Assembly: GCF_014651135.1 (NCBI RefSeq)
Contig: NZ_BMWH01000039.1
Span: 1-46,387 of the forward strand
Direction: 5' to 3'
Source of the DNA: Streptomyces echinoruber
GTDB taxonomy: Bacteria > Actinomycetota > Actinomycetes > Streptomycetales > Streptomycetaceae
Length of the DNA stretch: 46,387 bases
Shown: positions 15,904 to 24,411 of the stretch, piece by piece
Layout: each line of letters starts with the position of its first letter
Numbering within the stretch: position 1 is the stretch's first letter
Made by a program: the position numbers and the translations under genes
The notes under the pieces: model-generated
Seen by the model: the letters and a program-made list of their open reading frames with translations, nothing else
Told to the model about the DNA's origin: nothing
Databases searched by the model: none

Positions 15904-18900
15904 TCAGTCGTCGCACGGGGGGTCGTAGGAGAGGCGGGGCAGGTACTCGTGCCAGGTCGCCCTGGTCAGGACGTTGCGGGTGGTGGAGCAGATGCGGTGG
16001 ACCGCCCGGTCGGTGTCGAGGTCCCACAGGCGGATGGTGTCGGCGCCGCTGGAGACGCCGAGCATGCGGCCGCGCGGGCTGAAGGCGAGGAAGTTGCCGG
16101 TGCGGGCGTTGGGGCTCATGGACGGGCCGAGGGGCGTCGCGGCGAAGGGGCGGGCGACGTTCCACAGGCGGACGGTGTTGTCGTTGCCGCCGCTGGCCAG
16201 GGTGCGGCCGTCGCGGCTGAAGGTGACGGAGACGACCGCCTCGGTGTGGCCGGTGAGCGGGTGGCCGAGCCGGGCGGGACGCCGGGGGTCGGCGATGTTC
16301 CACAGCCGTACGGTGTCGTCGTCGCTGCCGCTGGCCAGGGTGCGGCCGTCGGGGCTGACGGCGAGGGCGTTGACCGGGCCCGTGTGGCCGTTCAGCGGCG
16401 TGCCGAGCAGGGTGGCGTGGCGGCGGTCGGTGATGTCCCACAGGCGGATGGTGTGGTCGGCGCTGCCGCTGATGAGGGTGCGGCCGTCCGGGCCGAACGT
16501 GAGGGCGTTGACGTAGCCCCGGTGGCCGGTGAGCGGGCGGCCGAGGCGGACGACGTGGGCGGGGTCGCCGACGTCCCACAGCTGGATGGTGCGGTCGTCG
16601 TAGGCGGTGGCCAGGGTGCGGCCGTCGGGGCCGAAGGCCAGCGCGCGGGGGCCCATGAACCGGGTCCGCAGGGTGAGGGGCGGTCCGTGGCGGACGGGCC
16701 GGGCGGGATCGGTGACGTCCCACAGGTACACCGCCCGGTTCGCCGTCAGCACCGCGAGGGTATGGCCGTCGGAGGAGAACGCCAGTGAGCGTTCGCTGCC
16801 GTCGCCGGGCATGAACGGGGCGCTCAGCGCCACGGGCCGGCCCGGCGTCCGCACGTTCCACAGCCGGACCCGGCCGTCGCGCGCGGCCGTGGCGAGCACC
16901 CGCCCGTCCGGGCGGAACGCGCCGGTGCGGCCGGTCATGTCGGAGGCCGGCACCGACCACAGGCGCACCTTGCTGTCGCCGCTGCCGGTGGCGAGGGTGC
17001 GGCCGTCGGGGCTGAAGCCGACGGCGTACATCTCGCCGCTGCTGCCCGCGAGTGGTTCGCCGATCTGCGAGGGGTGCGCCGGGTCGGCGACGTGCCACAG
17101 GCTCGCCGTGCTGTCCGCGCTGCCGGCCGCGAGCAGGCGCCCGTCCGGGCTGAACGCCACCGACCACACGGGCCCGGTGTGCCCGGTCAGCGGTGTGCCG
17201 AGCCGGGCGGGGCGGCGCGGGTCGGCCACGTTCCACAGCCGGATGGTGTCGTCCGCGCTGCCGGTGGCCAGGGTGCGCCCGTCCGGGCTGAACGCCACGG
17301 AGTGCACGGTGTCCGTGTGCCCGGTCAGCGGTGTGCCGAGCCGGGCGGGGCGGCGCGGGTCGGCCACGTTCCACAGCCGTACGGTGTTGTCGTCGCCGCC
17401 GGTGGCCAGGGTGCGCCCGTCCGGGCTGAACGCGACCGAGCGCACGGCGGCGGTGTGCCCGGTCAGGACGCCGAGCGGCACCGGCCGGCGCGGGTCGCGC
17501 ACGTCCCACAGCCGCACGGTGCGGTTCTCGCCGGCGGAGGCCAGGATGCGGCCGTCCGGACGGAAGGCGAGCAGGTAGAGGGTGCCGTCGTGGCCGGTCA
17601 GGGGCGCGCCCAGCGGCCGCGGCCGGTCGGGGCGCCGGACGTCCCACAGCCGGATCGTGCCGTCGTCGGAGGCGCTGGCGAGGGTGTGGCCGTCGGGGCT
17701 GAACAGGGCGGTGCTGACCCAGCTGGTGTGGCCGGTGAGGGGGCGGCCCAGGGGGCGCGGGCGCGTGGGGTCGGCGACGTTCCACAGGCGGACGGTGCGG
17801 TCGTAGCTGGCGGTGGCCAGCAGCCGCCCGCCGGGGCTGAAGGAGGTGAGGTAGACGGCGCCGGTGTGGCCGGACAGGGGGGTGGCCAGCGGCGCGTTCA
17901 CGATGGACAGCAGGCGGCTGCGCGCGCCCGCGTCACCGGGACGCAGCCGGTGCGCCACCAGGTCCAGCTGCGCGGACAGCGACGGGTCGGTGTACTGGAC
18001 GCGGTCGGCCTCGGCGACCACCTGCTCGAAGACCGCGTCGTCCCGCTGCCGCCACGCCACCACCGCCGCCCCGGCCGCCACCAGCGCCAGCACCACCAGC
18101 GCCGCCACCGCGGCCCGGCTGAGCCACACCGTGCGCCGCCGCAGCCGGAGCGACGCGGCCAGGAAGTCCACGGCGCCGCGGGTGAGGAAGGCGTGCCCGG
18201 CGGACCGCGCCCAGGCGTGGGCCTGCTCCAGTCGCGACCCCCGGTACAGCAGCGAACTGTCGCGGCCCGAGGTCTGCCAGGCCCGGCTGTCCTCCTCCAG
18301 CCGCTGGCGCAGCAGGTTGCCGGCCCGGTCCTCCTCGATCCACTCCCGCAGCCGCGGCCAGGCTGTCAGCAGCGCCTCGTGGGTGATCTCCACGGTGTCC
18401 GCGTCCAGTGTGACCAACCGGGCGCGCACCAGCGCCTCCAGCGACTCCTCCGTCTTGTCCGGGTCGGCCGACTCCCGCGCCAGCTGCCGCCGCGTCGCCC
18501 GCCGGCGTGTGGCCTGCGTGTCCTCGGCGACCCGCACCAGCCGCAGCAGCAGGACGCGCGCGGCCCGGCGCGCCGCCGGGTCCAGCTCGGACCAGGCCCG
18601 CTCGGCGCTCGCCGCCACCGCGCCCTGGATGCCGCCCGCCGCGCGGTAGCCGGCCAGCGTCAGCCGGCCGCCCTTGCGGCGCTGCCAGGTGGCGAGCAGC
18701 GCGTGCGAGAGCAGCGGCAGGACGCCGGCGTCGTGCGCTCCGCGCGGACCGTCGGCGCCGACCTCCTTGACGATCAGCTCCGCGAGCCCCGGCTCCAGCT
18801 CCAGCCCCACGGCCTTGGCCGGTCCGGTCACCGCCTCGCGCAGTTCCGCGGTGGTCAGCGGGCCGAGCACCATGTGCCGGTGCTGCAGCGCGTCGGCCAG

Positions 18901-20052
18901 TTCGGGGTGGGTGAGGCACTGGTCGTAGAAGTCGGCGCGCACGCCGAGGACCACCAGGGCGGGCGGCTCCTCGCCGGGGGCGGCGGGCGAGCAGGCGGCG
19001 TGCAGGATCCGGACGAAGGTGCGGCGGGCCGCCTCGTCGGGGCAGAGAGTGAAGGTTTCTTCGAACTGGTCGACGATGAGGATAGGGCGGGTGGGAGGGC
19101 TGGGCTCTGATGGGAGGGTGGGAGCAGTGGGCCGTGTGGGATCGGCGGTGTGTGCGGGATCGAGAGGCTTGGCGGTGGGTTCCGCGGGCCGGGTGGGTTC
19201 TAAGGGGTGGGCGGGCCGGGCGTCCCGGTCCCGATGGCGGGCCCAGGCCGCCAGGGCCTCGCGTACGACGGTGGCGGCCTCGTCCTCCGCGGCGGTCAGG
19301 GCGGCCGCGAGGCCGGGGATGCGGGCGGTCAGCGCGGCGAGCGGGTCGGCGCCCGGGACGAGCTGGAGGACGGCGCGTGCCGGCCGTCCGTCCCGGTCGC
19401 CGGGCGCGCCGTCCTGCAGGGCGGGGACGAGGCCGGCGTTCAGCAGGGACGACTTCCCCGCGCCCGAGGCGCCGACGAGCATCACCAGCCCGCCGCCGCG
19501 CTCGGCCGCGCGCAGTTGGGCGAGGAGGGCCCGGGTGCTGCGTTCGCGGCCGAAGAACCAGCGGGCGTCCTGCTGCCGGTAGGGCGCCAGACCCCGGTAG
19601 GGGCACACGCCGCCGGGCAGCGGCGGGGCCGTGTCCGCGTCCGGCGCCGGGCCGCCGGGCGGGGGCCGTTCCTCCTGTGCGGGCGGCGCGTTCCGGGCGC
19701 CGGCCGGGTCGGCCGGGTCGGCCAGGGCCTGCTCCCACAGGCGCTGCCACCGCGCGAGGTCGTACAGGCCCGTGACCACCGGTGCGGGCCGCGCGCGCCG
19801 GGCCGGGGGGATCAGGACGTGCAGCACCGCGGCGAGCGCGGAGAACTGTGCCGGTACGTTCCTGCCGCGCCGCCAGTCGCTGATCCGCTGGGCCGACACG
19901 CGCACCGGCCGCCCGCGTTCGTCGAGCCGCTGCAACCGCACGACCGCCTCGGCGACGCGCCGCAGGGGAGGATCGCCGGCCTCCTTGTACAGCAGTGCGA
20001 GTCGTTCCGCGAAGGCCGTGCGCGCCCCTGAGCCGGAACCCAAGGCTTCCAC
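15904..20052 (-). CDS. HTH / nSTAND ATPase / TM / 14-blade WD40 protein
   Basis: A 1382-residue signalling protein. The N-terminal HTH-like region (~10-85) includes RVSAQRISDWRRGRNVPAQFSAL. A linker leads to an nSTAND1 ATPase that starts at PYRGLAPYRQQDARWFFGRE, with Walker A GASGAGKSS (~193-201) and Walker B PILIVDQFEETF (~322). A helical region ends with one membrane helix (SRAAVAALVVLALVAAGAAVVAW, ~640-662). From ~722 there are 14 WD40 repeats ending in LWxV-type strands, enough for two seven-bladed propellers. The repeats at 17160-17420 are nearly identical in DNA, a sign of recent duplication. GTG start. STAND proteins switch on by ligand-driven oligomerisation; the ligand here is unknown. 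Confidence 0.92.
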   Translation of the reverse strand: MEALGSGSGARTAFAERLALLYKEAGDPPLRRVAEAVVRLQRLDERGRPVRVSAQRISDWRRGRNVPAQFSALAAVLHVLIPPARRARPAPVVTGLYDLARWQRLWEQALADPADPAGARNAPPAQEERPPPGGPAPDADTAPPLPGGVCPYRGLAPYRQQDARWFFGRERSTRALLAQLRAAERGGGLVMLVGASGAGKSSLLNAGLVPALQDGAPGDRDGRPARAVLQLVPGADPLAALTARIPGLAAALTAAEDEAATVVREALAAWARHRDRDARPAHPLEPTRPAEPTAKPLDPAHTADPTRPTAPTLPSEPSPPTRPILIVDQFEETFTLCPDEAARRTFVRILHAACSPAAPGEEPPALVVLGVRADFYDQCLTHPELADALQHRHMVLGPLTTAELREAVTGPAKAVGLELEPGLAELIVKEVGADGPRGAHDAGVLPLLSHALLATWQRRKGGRLTLAGYRAAGGIQGAVAASAERAWSELDPAARRAARVLLLRLVRVAEDTQATRRRATRRQLARESADPDKTEESLEALVRARLVTLDADTVEITHEALLTAWPRLREWIEEDRAGNLLRQRLEEDSRAWQTSGRDSSLLYRGSRLEQAHAWARSAGHAFLTRGAVDFLAASLRLRRRTVWLSRAAVAALVVLALVAAGAAVVAWRQRDDAVFEQVVAEADRVQYTDPSLSAQLDLVAHRLRPGDAGARSRLLSIVNAPLATPLSGHTGAVYLTSFSPGGRLLATASYDRTVRLWNVADPTRPRPLGRPLTGHTSWVSTALFSPDGHTLASASDDGTIRLWDVRRPDRPRPLGAPLTGHDGTLYLLAFRPDGRILASAGENRTVRLWDVRDPRRPVPLGVLTGHTAAVRSVAFSPDGRTLATGGDDNTVRLWNVADPRRPARLGTPLTGHTDTVHSVAFSPDGRTLATGSADDTIRLWNVADPRRPARLGTPLTGHTGPVWSVAFSPDGRLLAAGSADSTASLWHVADPAHPSQIGEPLAGSSGEMYAVGFSPDGRTLATGSGDSKVRLWSVPASDMTGRTGAFRPDGRVLATAARDGRVRLWNVRTPGRPVALSAPFMPGDGSERSLAFSSDGHTLAVLTANRAVYLWDVTDPARPVRHGPPLTLRTRFMGPRALAFGPDGRTLATAYDDRTIQLWDVGDPAHVVRLGRPLTGHRGYVNALTFGPDGRTLISGSADHTIRLWDITDRRHATLLGTPLNGHTGPVNALAVSPDGRTLASGSDDDTVRLWNIADPRRPARLGHPLTGHTEAVVSVTFSRDGRTLASGGNDNTVRLWNVARPFAATPLGPSMSPNARTGNFLAFSPRGRMLGVSSGADTIRLWDLDTDRAVHRICSTTRNVLTRATWHEYLPRLSYDPPCDD

Positions 20053-20378
20053 CCTCCCTCCGCCCCCGTCTGGACGTCCGGACCGGAAAATTCACCTTAT
20101 ACGTCTGACCTGCGGGAACGCGGCGGCCTCGGGGGTGGGGATCTCGTCGGCGGGGGGGTCCGACTGGCAGGATCCCGACGCAGTGACGGAACAAACGCGC
20201 AGCGTCCCGGACCGGGGTCCAGCTCAGCGCGGAGACACGTCCGGTGACGCCGTACGTTCTCGGACAACTTCCCGGGGCGGGACCGGGACGGCGGCGGACG
20301 GGCTTGTCGAACGCGACGGAGAGCCGCCGAGGGCCCGCGGGTCCGGGGCCCGAGACCCGAGGCCCGAGGTCCGGGGTT

Positions 20379-20414
20379 CGGCACCGGTCTCCACGAGGGG
20401 AGAGACCGGTGCCG
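20379..20414 (-). terminator. Hairpin terminator downstream of the glycosyltransferase gene
   Basis: CGGCACCGGTCTC and its exact complement form a 13-bp stem with a 10-nt loop between two leftward genes. The surrounding 20053-20509 contains short GC repeats (CTACGGGGG, and GGCGCCGGGTGGC twice) and no gene. The start-proximal part (20085-20105) has a possible leftward -10 TATAAG for the WD40 gene. Confidence 0.55.
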
Positions 20415-20509
20415 GACGTGTTTGTACGGGGGCTCTACGGGGGCTGTACGGGGGCGCGGTCCGGACGGGCGCCGGCCGGCTTCCGGCGACCGGCGCCGGG
20501 TGGCTGCCG

Positions 20510-21313
20510 CTAGCCTCCGGCGACTGATGCCGGACGGCCGCCGGTGACCGGCGCCGGGTGGCGCCAGCCGACGCGGGCCAGGGCGCGCGCCCTCGCCTCG
20601 ACCACGGCCATCCGCACCGCCCGCTCGGCCGGGTCGACGTGCGCGGCCTGACCGGTCGCCTGCCCCTGCCACTTCCGGTACAGCAACCCCACCTCGCGCG
20701 TGAACCAGCCACGGCTCACGGCGCTGAGCGCGAGCAACAGCCCCGTGTCCTCCGAGGCCGGCAGCGCCATCCAGCCGCCCAGGGACAGCAGCAGCTCCCG
20801 GCGGACGAAGAGGGTGGCCGGGTGGACCGGGAGGCGGAAGCCGTTCGCCTTCCAGAAACGCAGGACGGCACCGCGCTCCAGGGGGCCGTGGGCGGGGTCG
20901 CCGGGGAAGCCGGCCGTCGAGCCGTCGGGCAGCAGGTCCAGGACCCGGGAGGTGGCCCAGCCGAGGCCGGGATCGGCCTCAAGGGCGGCCAGGTCGCGGG
21001 CGAGCGCACCCGGGGTGAGCCGGTCGTCGGCGTCGAGGACCTTGACGTAGGCGCCGTCGGCGTGGGCCAGGGCGAGGGTGCGGGCGACCCCGGGGCCGCC
21101 GGGCCGGCCCTGGCGGAAGGTGACGCGCTCGTCGTCGGGGACGTACGGGCGCACCTGGTCCGTGCGGCCGTCCTCCTGGATCACCCAGTGCCACTCCCAG
21201 CCGTCCGGCAGCTCCTGCGCGCACAGCGACGCGTGGGCCTGAGGCAGGAACCGGGCCGAGGGCGCGTGAACCGCGGTGACGACGATGACGCGCCGGCGCA
21301 CGGCGGCACTCAC
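20510..21313 (-). CDS. Family 2 glycosyltransferase
   Basis: A 267-residue GT-A-fold enzyme. RVIVVTAVHAPSARFLPQAHASL is the nucleotide-binding first strand/helix. VKVLDADDRLTPGAL carries the DAD (DxD) metal-binding motif. HPATLFVRRELLLSLGGWMALPASEDTGLLLAL matches the acceptor-side ED motif of GT2 enzymes. The start was set at GTG 21313, with GAAAGG just upstream; an adjacent GTG and a TTG at 21340 are alternatives. It stands alone, so neither donor nor product can be told. Confidence 0.88.
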   Translation of the reverse strand: MSAAVRRRVIVVTAVHAPSARFLPQAHASLCAQELPDGWEWHWVIQEDGRTDQVRPYVPDDERVTFRQGRPGGPGVARTLALAHADGAYVKVLDADDRLTPGALARDLAALEADPGLGWATSRVLDLLPDGSTAGFPGDPAHGPLERGAVLRFWKANGFRLPVHPATLFVRRELLLSLGGWMALPASEDTGLLLALSAVSRGWFTREVGLLYRKWQGQATGQAAHVDPAERAVRMAVVEARARALARVGWRHPAPVTGGRPASVAGG

Positions 21314-21646
21314 CACCTTTCGGGGGGCGACCAACGGCAAGCAAGCCTACGGCCCCAACTGCCCCCGGCGTGACGGCCGGTGGCGCGGTGGTCGGCTCGT
21401 CGAGGGAGGAAACGGTCGGCACGCCGGGAGGAGCGGTCGGCGCGCCGGGGACGCAACGGCCGAAGGCCCGGCGGTCCCTCGGCGGGAGGGGCGGCCGGGC
21501 CTTCGGTGGCGTGCTGGGCGGGGAGACGACGCGGAGACAGGGGGGCGGGAGACAGGGGGCGGGAGCGGAAGGGAAGGAAGGGAGTGGACGGGGGCGGGGT
21601 ACGCAAACTCGCCGCTACGTCATGTTCCGGGGAGGGACGGCAGGGT

Positions 21647-21710
21647 GTACCGGAGTACCGACGTACCGGTGTACCGGTGTACCGGTGTACCGGTGCACCG
21701 GCGTGCCGGC
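21647..21710. repeat. Eight tandem 8-bp units (consensus GTACCGGT)
   Basis: Units read GTACCGGA, GTACCGAC, four perfect GTACCGGT, GCACCGGC, GTGCCGGC. The array ends 8 bp before the stop codon of the leftward gene at 21718, so it lies in that gene's 3' untranslated region. The central units are identical and the outer ones decayed, as expected from slippage. The upstream stretch 21314-21646 has several purine-rich repeats and no gene. Confidence 0.9.
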
Positions 21711-21717
21711 GCGCTGA

Positions 21718-22122
21718 TCAGCGCAGCAGGCGGGTGGTGTCGTGCTCGGAACAGGTGGGGAGGTCCGGTGCGGCGCGGTCGGGAAGCGCGGCCGGGGCGG
21801 CGGCGGTCTCCGGGCCGACGGAGGACGTCGACGGGGCGCTCGCGCTCTCGACGTCGGTGAGCGGACGGTGCCGGCAGGTGGGGGTCTTGCCGTGGGCCTC
21901 GGCGTGGATGCGCTGCTTCATCGTGGGGGGCAGGGTCCTGGCATGGACCCGGGACCAGGGGAAGGTCACCGGCGCCGGTGGATGGGCGCCGCTGTTGCGT
22001 GGCGCGGCGGTCTGCGGTACGGCCGCGGCGGCGGTCGTCGTGACGAGTCCGAGCGCCGTGCAGAGTGCGAGGAAGGCGGTGACGATGGCGGACCACAACT
22101 TCGTGACCTTGTTCTGGTGCAT
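21718..22122 (-). CDS. Small exported protein of the gyrA region
   Basis: A 134-residue protein. The N-terminus MHQNKVTKLWSAIVTAFLAL and following CTALGLVTTTAAAAVPQ is a signal peptide or anchor with an AAAA-type cleavage region. The mature part is Pro/Ala-rich with a conserved-looking RTLPPTMKQRIHAEAHGKTPTCRH and two or three Cys. GAGGGG precedes the ATG. It resembles a Streptomyces family I recall as DUF6344, but that assignment is from memory and uncertain. Function unknown. Confidence 0.75.
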   Translation of the reverse strand: MHQNKVTKLWSAIVTAFLALCTALGLVTTTAAAAVPQTAAPRNSGAHPPAPVTFPWSRVHARTLPPTMKQRIHAEAHGKTPTCRHRPLTDVESASAPSTSSVGPETAAAPAALPDRAAPDLPTCSEHDTTRLLR

Positions 22123-22424
22123 GTCCCCTCACTTTCGGGTTGGGCGATTTGCGTACTTTGCTCATGATGTGTATGGGGGCCGCGAAGTGGTGGACCGACG
22201 CCCGTGGCGCGTCGATGTTCAGATGAACACCACCCGGACGGCCGAAGAGGGACCGAGCAGTCGCACAAGGCGGAGAGGAGGCTGCCGGACCGCCGGGCGG
22301 GGTCGCCCACTGCCCCGCCGGAAGGCGGAAGTTGGGCTGCGACGCAGGTCACCGGCCGATATCGGTCGGTGTGTATAGTCGGGCGCCAGAGGACATCGAC
22401 GTCAAGGAAAGACGAGGTCGCGCG

Positions 22425-22553
22425 GTGAAGAAGCTTCTCCTGGTCGCACTGGCCGCCATCGGCGGGCTCCTCGTGTACCGCCAGATCCAGGCGGATCGCG
22501 CCGAGCAGGACCTGTGGACGGAGGCGACCGACTCCGTGCCCACCGGTTCCTGA
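22425..22553 (+). CDS. DLW-39 family small protein
   Basis: A 42-residue protein, MKKLLLVALAAIGGLLVYRQ then IQADRAEQDLWTEATDSVPTGS. The single membrane helix plus the RAEQDLWTEATD signature defines the actinobacterial DLW-39 family, normally found a short way downstream of gyrA. This supports the view that the left and right parts of the window were once adjacent. GTG start. A -10-like TATAGT (22374-22379) lies upstream, without a good -35. The 300 bp before it hold no other gene. Confidence 0.92.
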   Translation: MKKLLLVALAAIGGLLVYRQIQADRAEQDLWTEATDSVPTGS

Positions 22554-22560
22554 GACCACC

Positions 22561-22610
22561 CGGAACAGCAGGCCCCGGCCGCCCCGCGGTCGGGGTTTTG
22601 TGCTGTCCGG
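22561..22610 (+). terminator. Rho-independent terminator of the DLW-39 gene
   Basis: CCCCGGCCG and CGGTCGGGG pair (one wobble) and are followed by TTTT. An outer pairing of GGAACAGCA with TGCTGTCC extends the stem. Confidence 0.8.
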
Positions 22611-22636
22611 AGCGGTACGGAACGGGATCGCGCGGG

Positions 22637-22690
22637 GCGCACGTGGTGGGCGGGCGCACGTGGTGGGCGGGGCGCGCGTGGTGGGTGTGG
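22637..22690. repeat. 17-bp tandem repeat, three units
   Basis: GCGCACGTGGTGGGCGG occurs twice in perfect tandem and a third, altered unit follows. Just downstream GCGTTTCG-like words recur four times. The whole 22611-22934 stretch is non-coding and repeat-rich, with the promoter of the next gene presumably inside it. Confidence 0.8.
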
Positions 22691-22934
22691 TGCCGCGCCG
22701 GGTGGTTTCGTGCGTTTCGCGCGTTTCGATCCCGTGCGTTTCGGCCGTCTGCGGAACGGGGACGGGTGGCGCGCGGCCGGGCGGGGCAGGATGGGCGGCG
22801 TCCTGCGTTCGGCGTTCTGCGTCTGGTGTCCGGTGCCCGGCATCGGGTGCCCGGCATCCGAAGGAGTGGGACCGACGGCCGTACGACGGGCGGGACGGCC
22901 GTACGAGAGATGCACGAGGGGCGGGTGGCACGGA

Positions 22935-24320
22935 ATGCGGTGGGGTGGGCGTCGTACGACCGCCGGGTACGGGCCGTTGCGGCGCGGTGCCGCACTCGGT
23001 GCCGTTTTGGGCGTCCTGGCCGCCAGCCCGCTCCCGGCTGCGGCGGCCGCCGACGGCCCGCCCGCGTCGTACGCCCTCGCCGCCGACGGCACCCCGGCGC
23101 CGTATGCCTTCACCGCCGGGGCCCTGCCGGTCGCGGGCGGGGCGGGGCCCGCGGACGCCGTGCGGCTGGTGCCCGGCCGCACCTACCGCGGCTCCCTGCC
23201 GCACGACGGCAAGCAGTACTACCGCCTCGACCTGGACGCCGGCTCCACGGCGTACATCTCCGCCACCGCCGTGCCCCCGTCCGGCGCCGTGGTCTCCGCC
23301 GGCGACGGCGTACGGGTCTCGGTGCGGGACGCCGACGGCACCTCCTGCTCCTTCCGCGCCACGCGTTTCGGCGCCGGCCGCAGCCCGCACCCGATCACGG
23401 CGTGGGGCGTGCGCGAGAGCACGCCGGGCGCCCGGCTGTGCCAGGGCGCGGGCGCCTACTACGTTGTCGTCGAGCGCCTCGACGCCAACGGCTCCTCCCC
23501 CGGCGCCTGGGACCTGGAACTGACCACCGCCACCGAACCCCGGCTGCGGCACACCACCCCCACCGAGGCACCCGAGGCCACGGACACCCCCTCCCCGGCA
23601 CCCATGACGGGGACGCCGGTACGGCGCGCGGGCGGCGCGGGCTTCGCGGGCGCGGCCGCCGTCGGACAGGGCGTGTGGACGACCGGCATTCGCCCTGGAC
23701 AGACCCTCTTCTACAAGGTGCCGGTCGACTGGGGCCGCCGTCTCGGCGCCACTGCCGAACTGGCCGCCGCCGGCGGGACCGGCAGCGGCTATGTGACCGG
23801 CGCGCTGTCCCTGTCCCTCTACAACCCCGTACGCGGCTACGTCACCCAGGCCGCCACCGGTTACCGCGGCGTCCGCGAGTCGGCCGCCCTGGAGCCGCTG
23901 CCCCCGGTGGCGTACGCCAACCGGTACGCCATCCCCGACCAGGTCGCCGCGACGCGCTTCGCCGGGTGGTACTACCTCGTCGTCCACCTCGCCGCGCAGA
24001 CGGCCGACCGGTTCGGGCCCGGCCCCTACGGACTCACCCTGCGGGTGCGGCTCTCCGGCACCGCGCGGCCCGGGCCCGGGTACGCGGGTGCGTCCGTGCC
24101 GCGGAGCCTCTTCGAGGTGACGGACGAGGACCGGGGCGAGGCGGCAGCCGCGGGCGCGGGCGGGGCCGCGAGCGCAGGCGGTGACGGTGGCGGTGACGGG
24201 GACGGCCGGCGGCTGCTGATGACGGTGCTCGCGGCGGGCGGGATCGGCGGGGGAACGGCGCTGCTCACCGTCCTGGGGGTGTGGACGGTGTCCGCGCGGC
24301 GGCGGGCGGGGGCCCGGTAG
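22935..24320 (+). CDS. Exported, C-terminally anchored protein of unknown function
   Basis: A 461-residue protein. A twin-Arg-containing N-terminus with hydrophobic LRRGAALGAVLGVLAASPLPAAAAA is a signal peptide cleaved near residue 40. Two similar beta-rich extracellular modules follow, at ~75-195 and ~240-395. Each has a GxxYRGSLPHDGKQYYRLDLD / GQTLFYKVPVDWG type start, typical of pre-peptidase-like domains. A Gly/Asp-rich linker leads to a final membrane helix (~425-450) and an RRRAGAR stop-transfer tail. ATG 22935 was chosen because it puts the signal peptide at the N-terminus. It may work with the kinase encoded opposite, but no direct evidence exists. Confidence 0.8.
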   Translation: MRWGGRRTTAGYGPLRRGAALGAVLGVLAASPLPAAAAADGPPASYALAADGTPAPYAFTAGALPVAGGAGPADAVRLVPGRTYRGSLPHDGKQYYRLDLDAGSTAYISATAVPPSGAVVSAGDGVRVSVRDADGTSCSFRATRFGAGRSPHPITAWGVRESTPGARLCQGAGAYYVVVERLDANGSSPGAWDLELTTATEPRLRHTTPTEAPEATDTPSPAPMTGTPVRRAGGAGFAGAAAVGQGVWTTGIRPGQTLFYKVPVDWGRRLGATAELAAAGGTGSGYVTGALSLSLYNPVRGYVTQAATGYRGVRESAALEPLPPVAYANRYAIPDQVAATRFAGWYYLVVHLAAQTADRFGPGPYGLTLRVRLSGTARPGPGYAGASVPRSLFEVTDEDRGEAAAAGAGGAASAGGDGGGDGDGRRLLMTVLAAGGIGGGTALLTVLGVWTVSARRRAGAR

Positions 24321-24411
24321 GCGGGATACGGGACGGGGGAGGCGGGACCGGACGGCCGTAGGGGGCCGACAGACGCAGAGGGCCGGTGGACGCAGAGAAA
24401 GGGGAGGGCGG

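Noticed and set aside
21647..21710. 8-bp array considered as a CRISPR or clt-type transfer locus
   Set aside because: Units are too short and have no spacers; the location is in the backbone, after a non-transfer gene.
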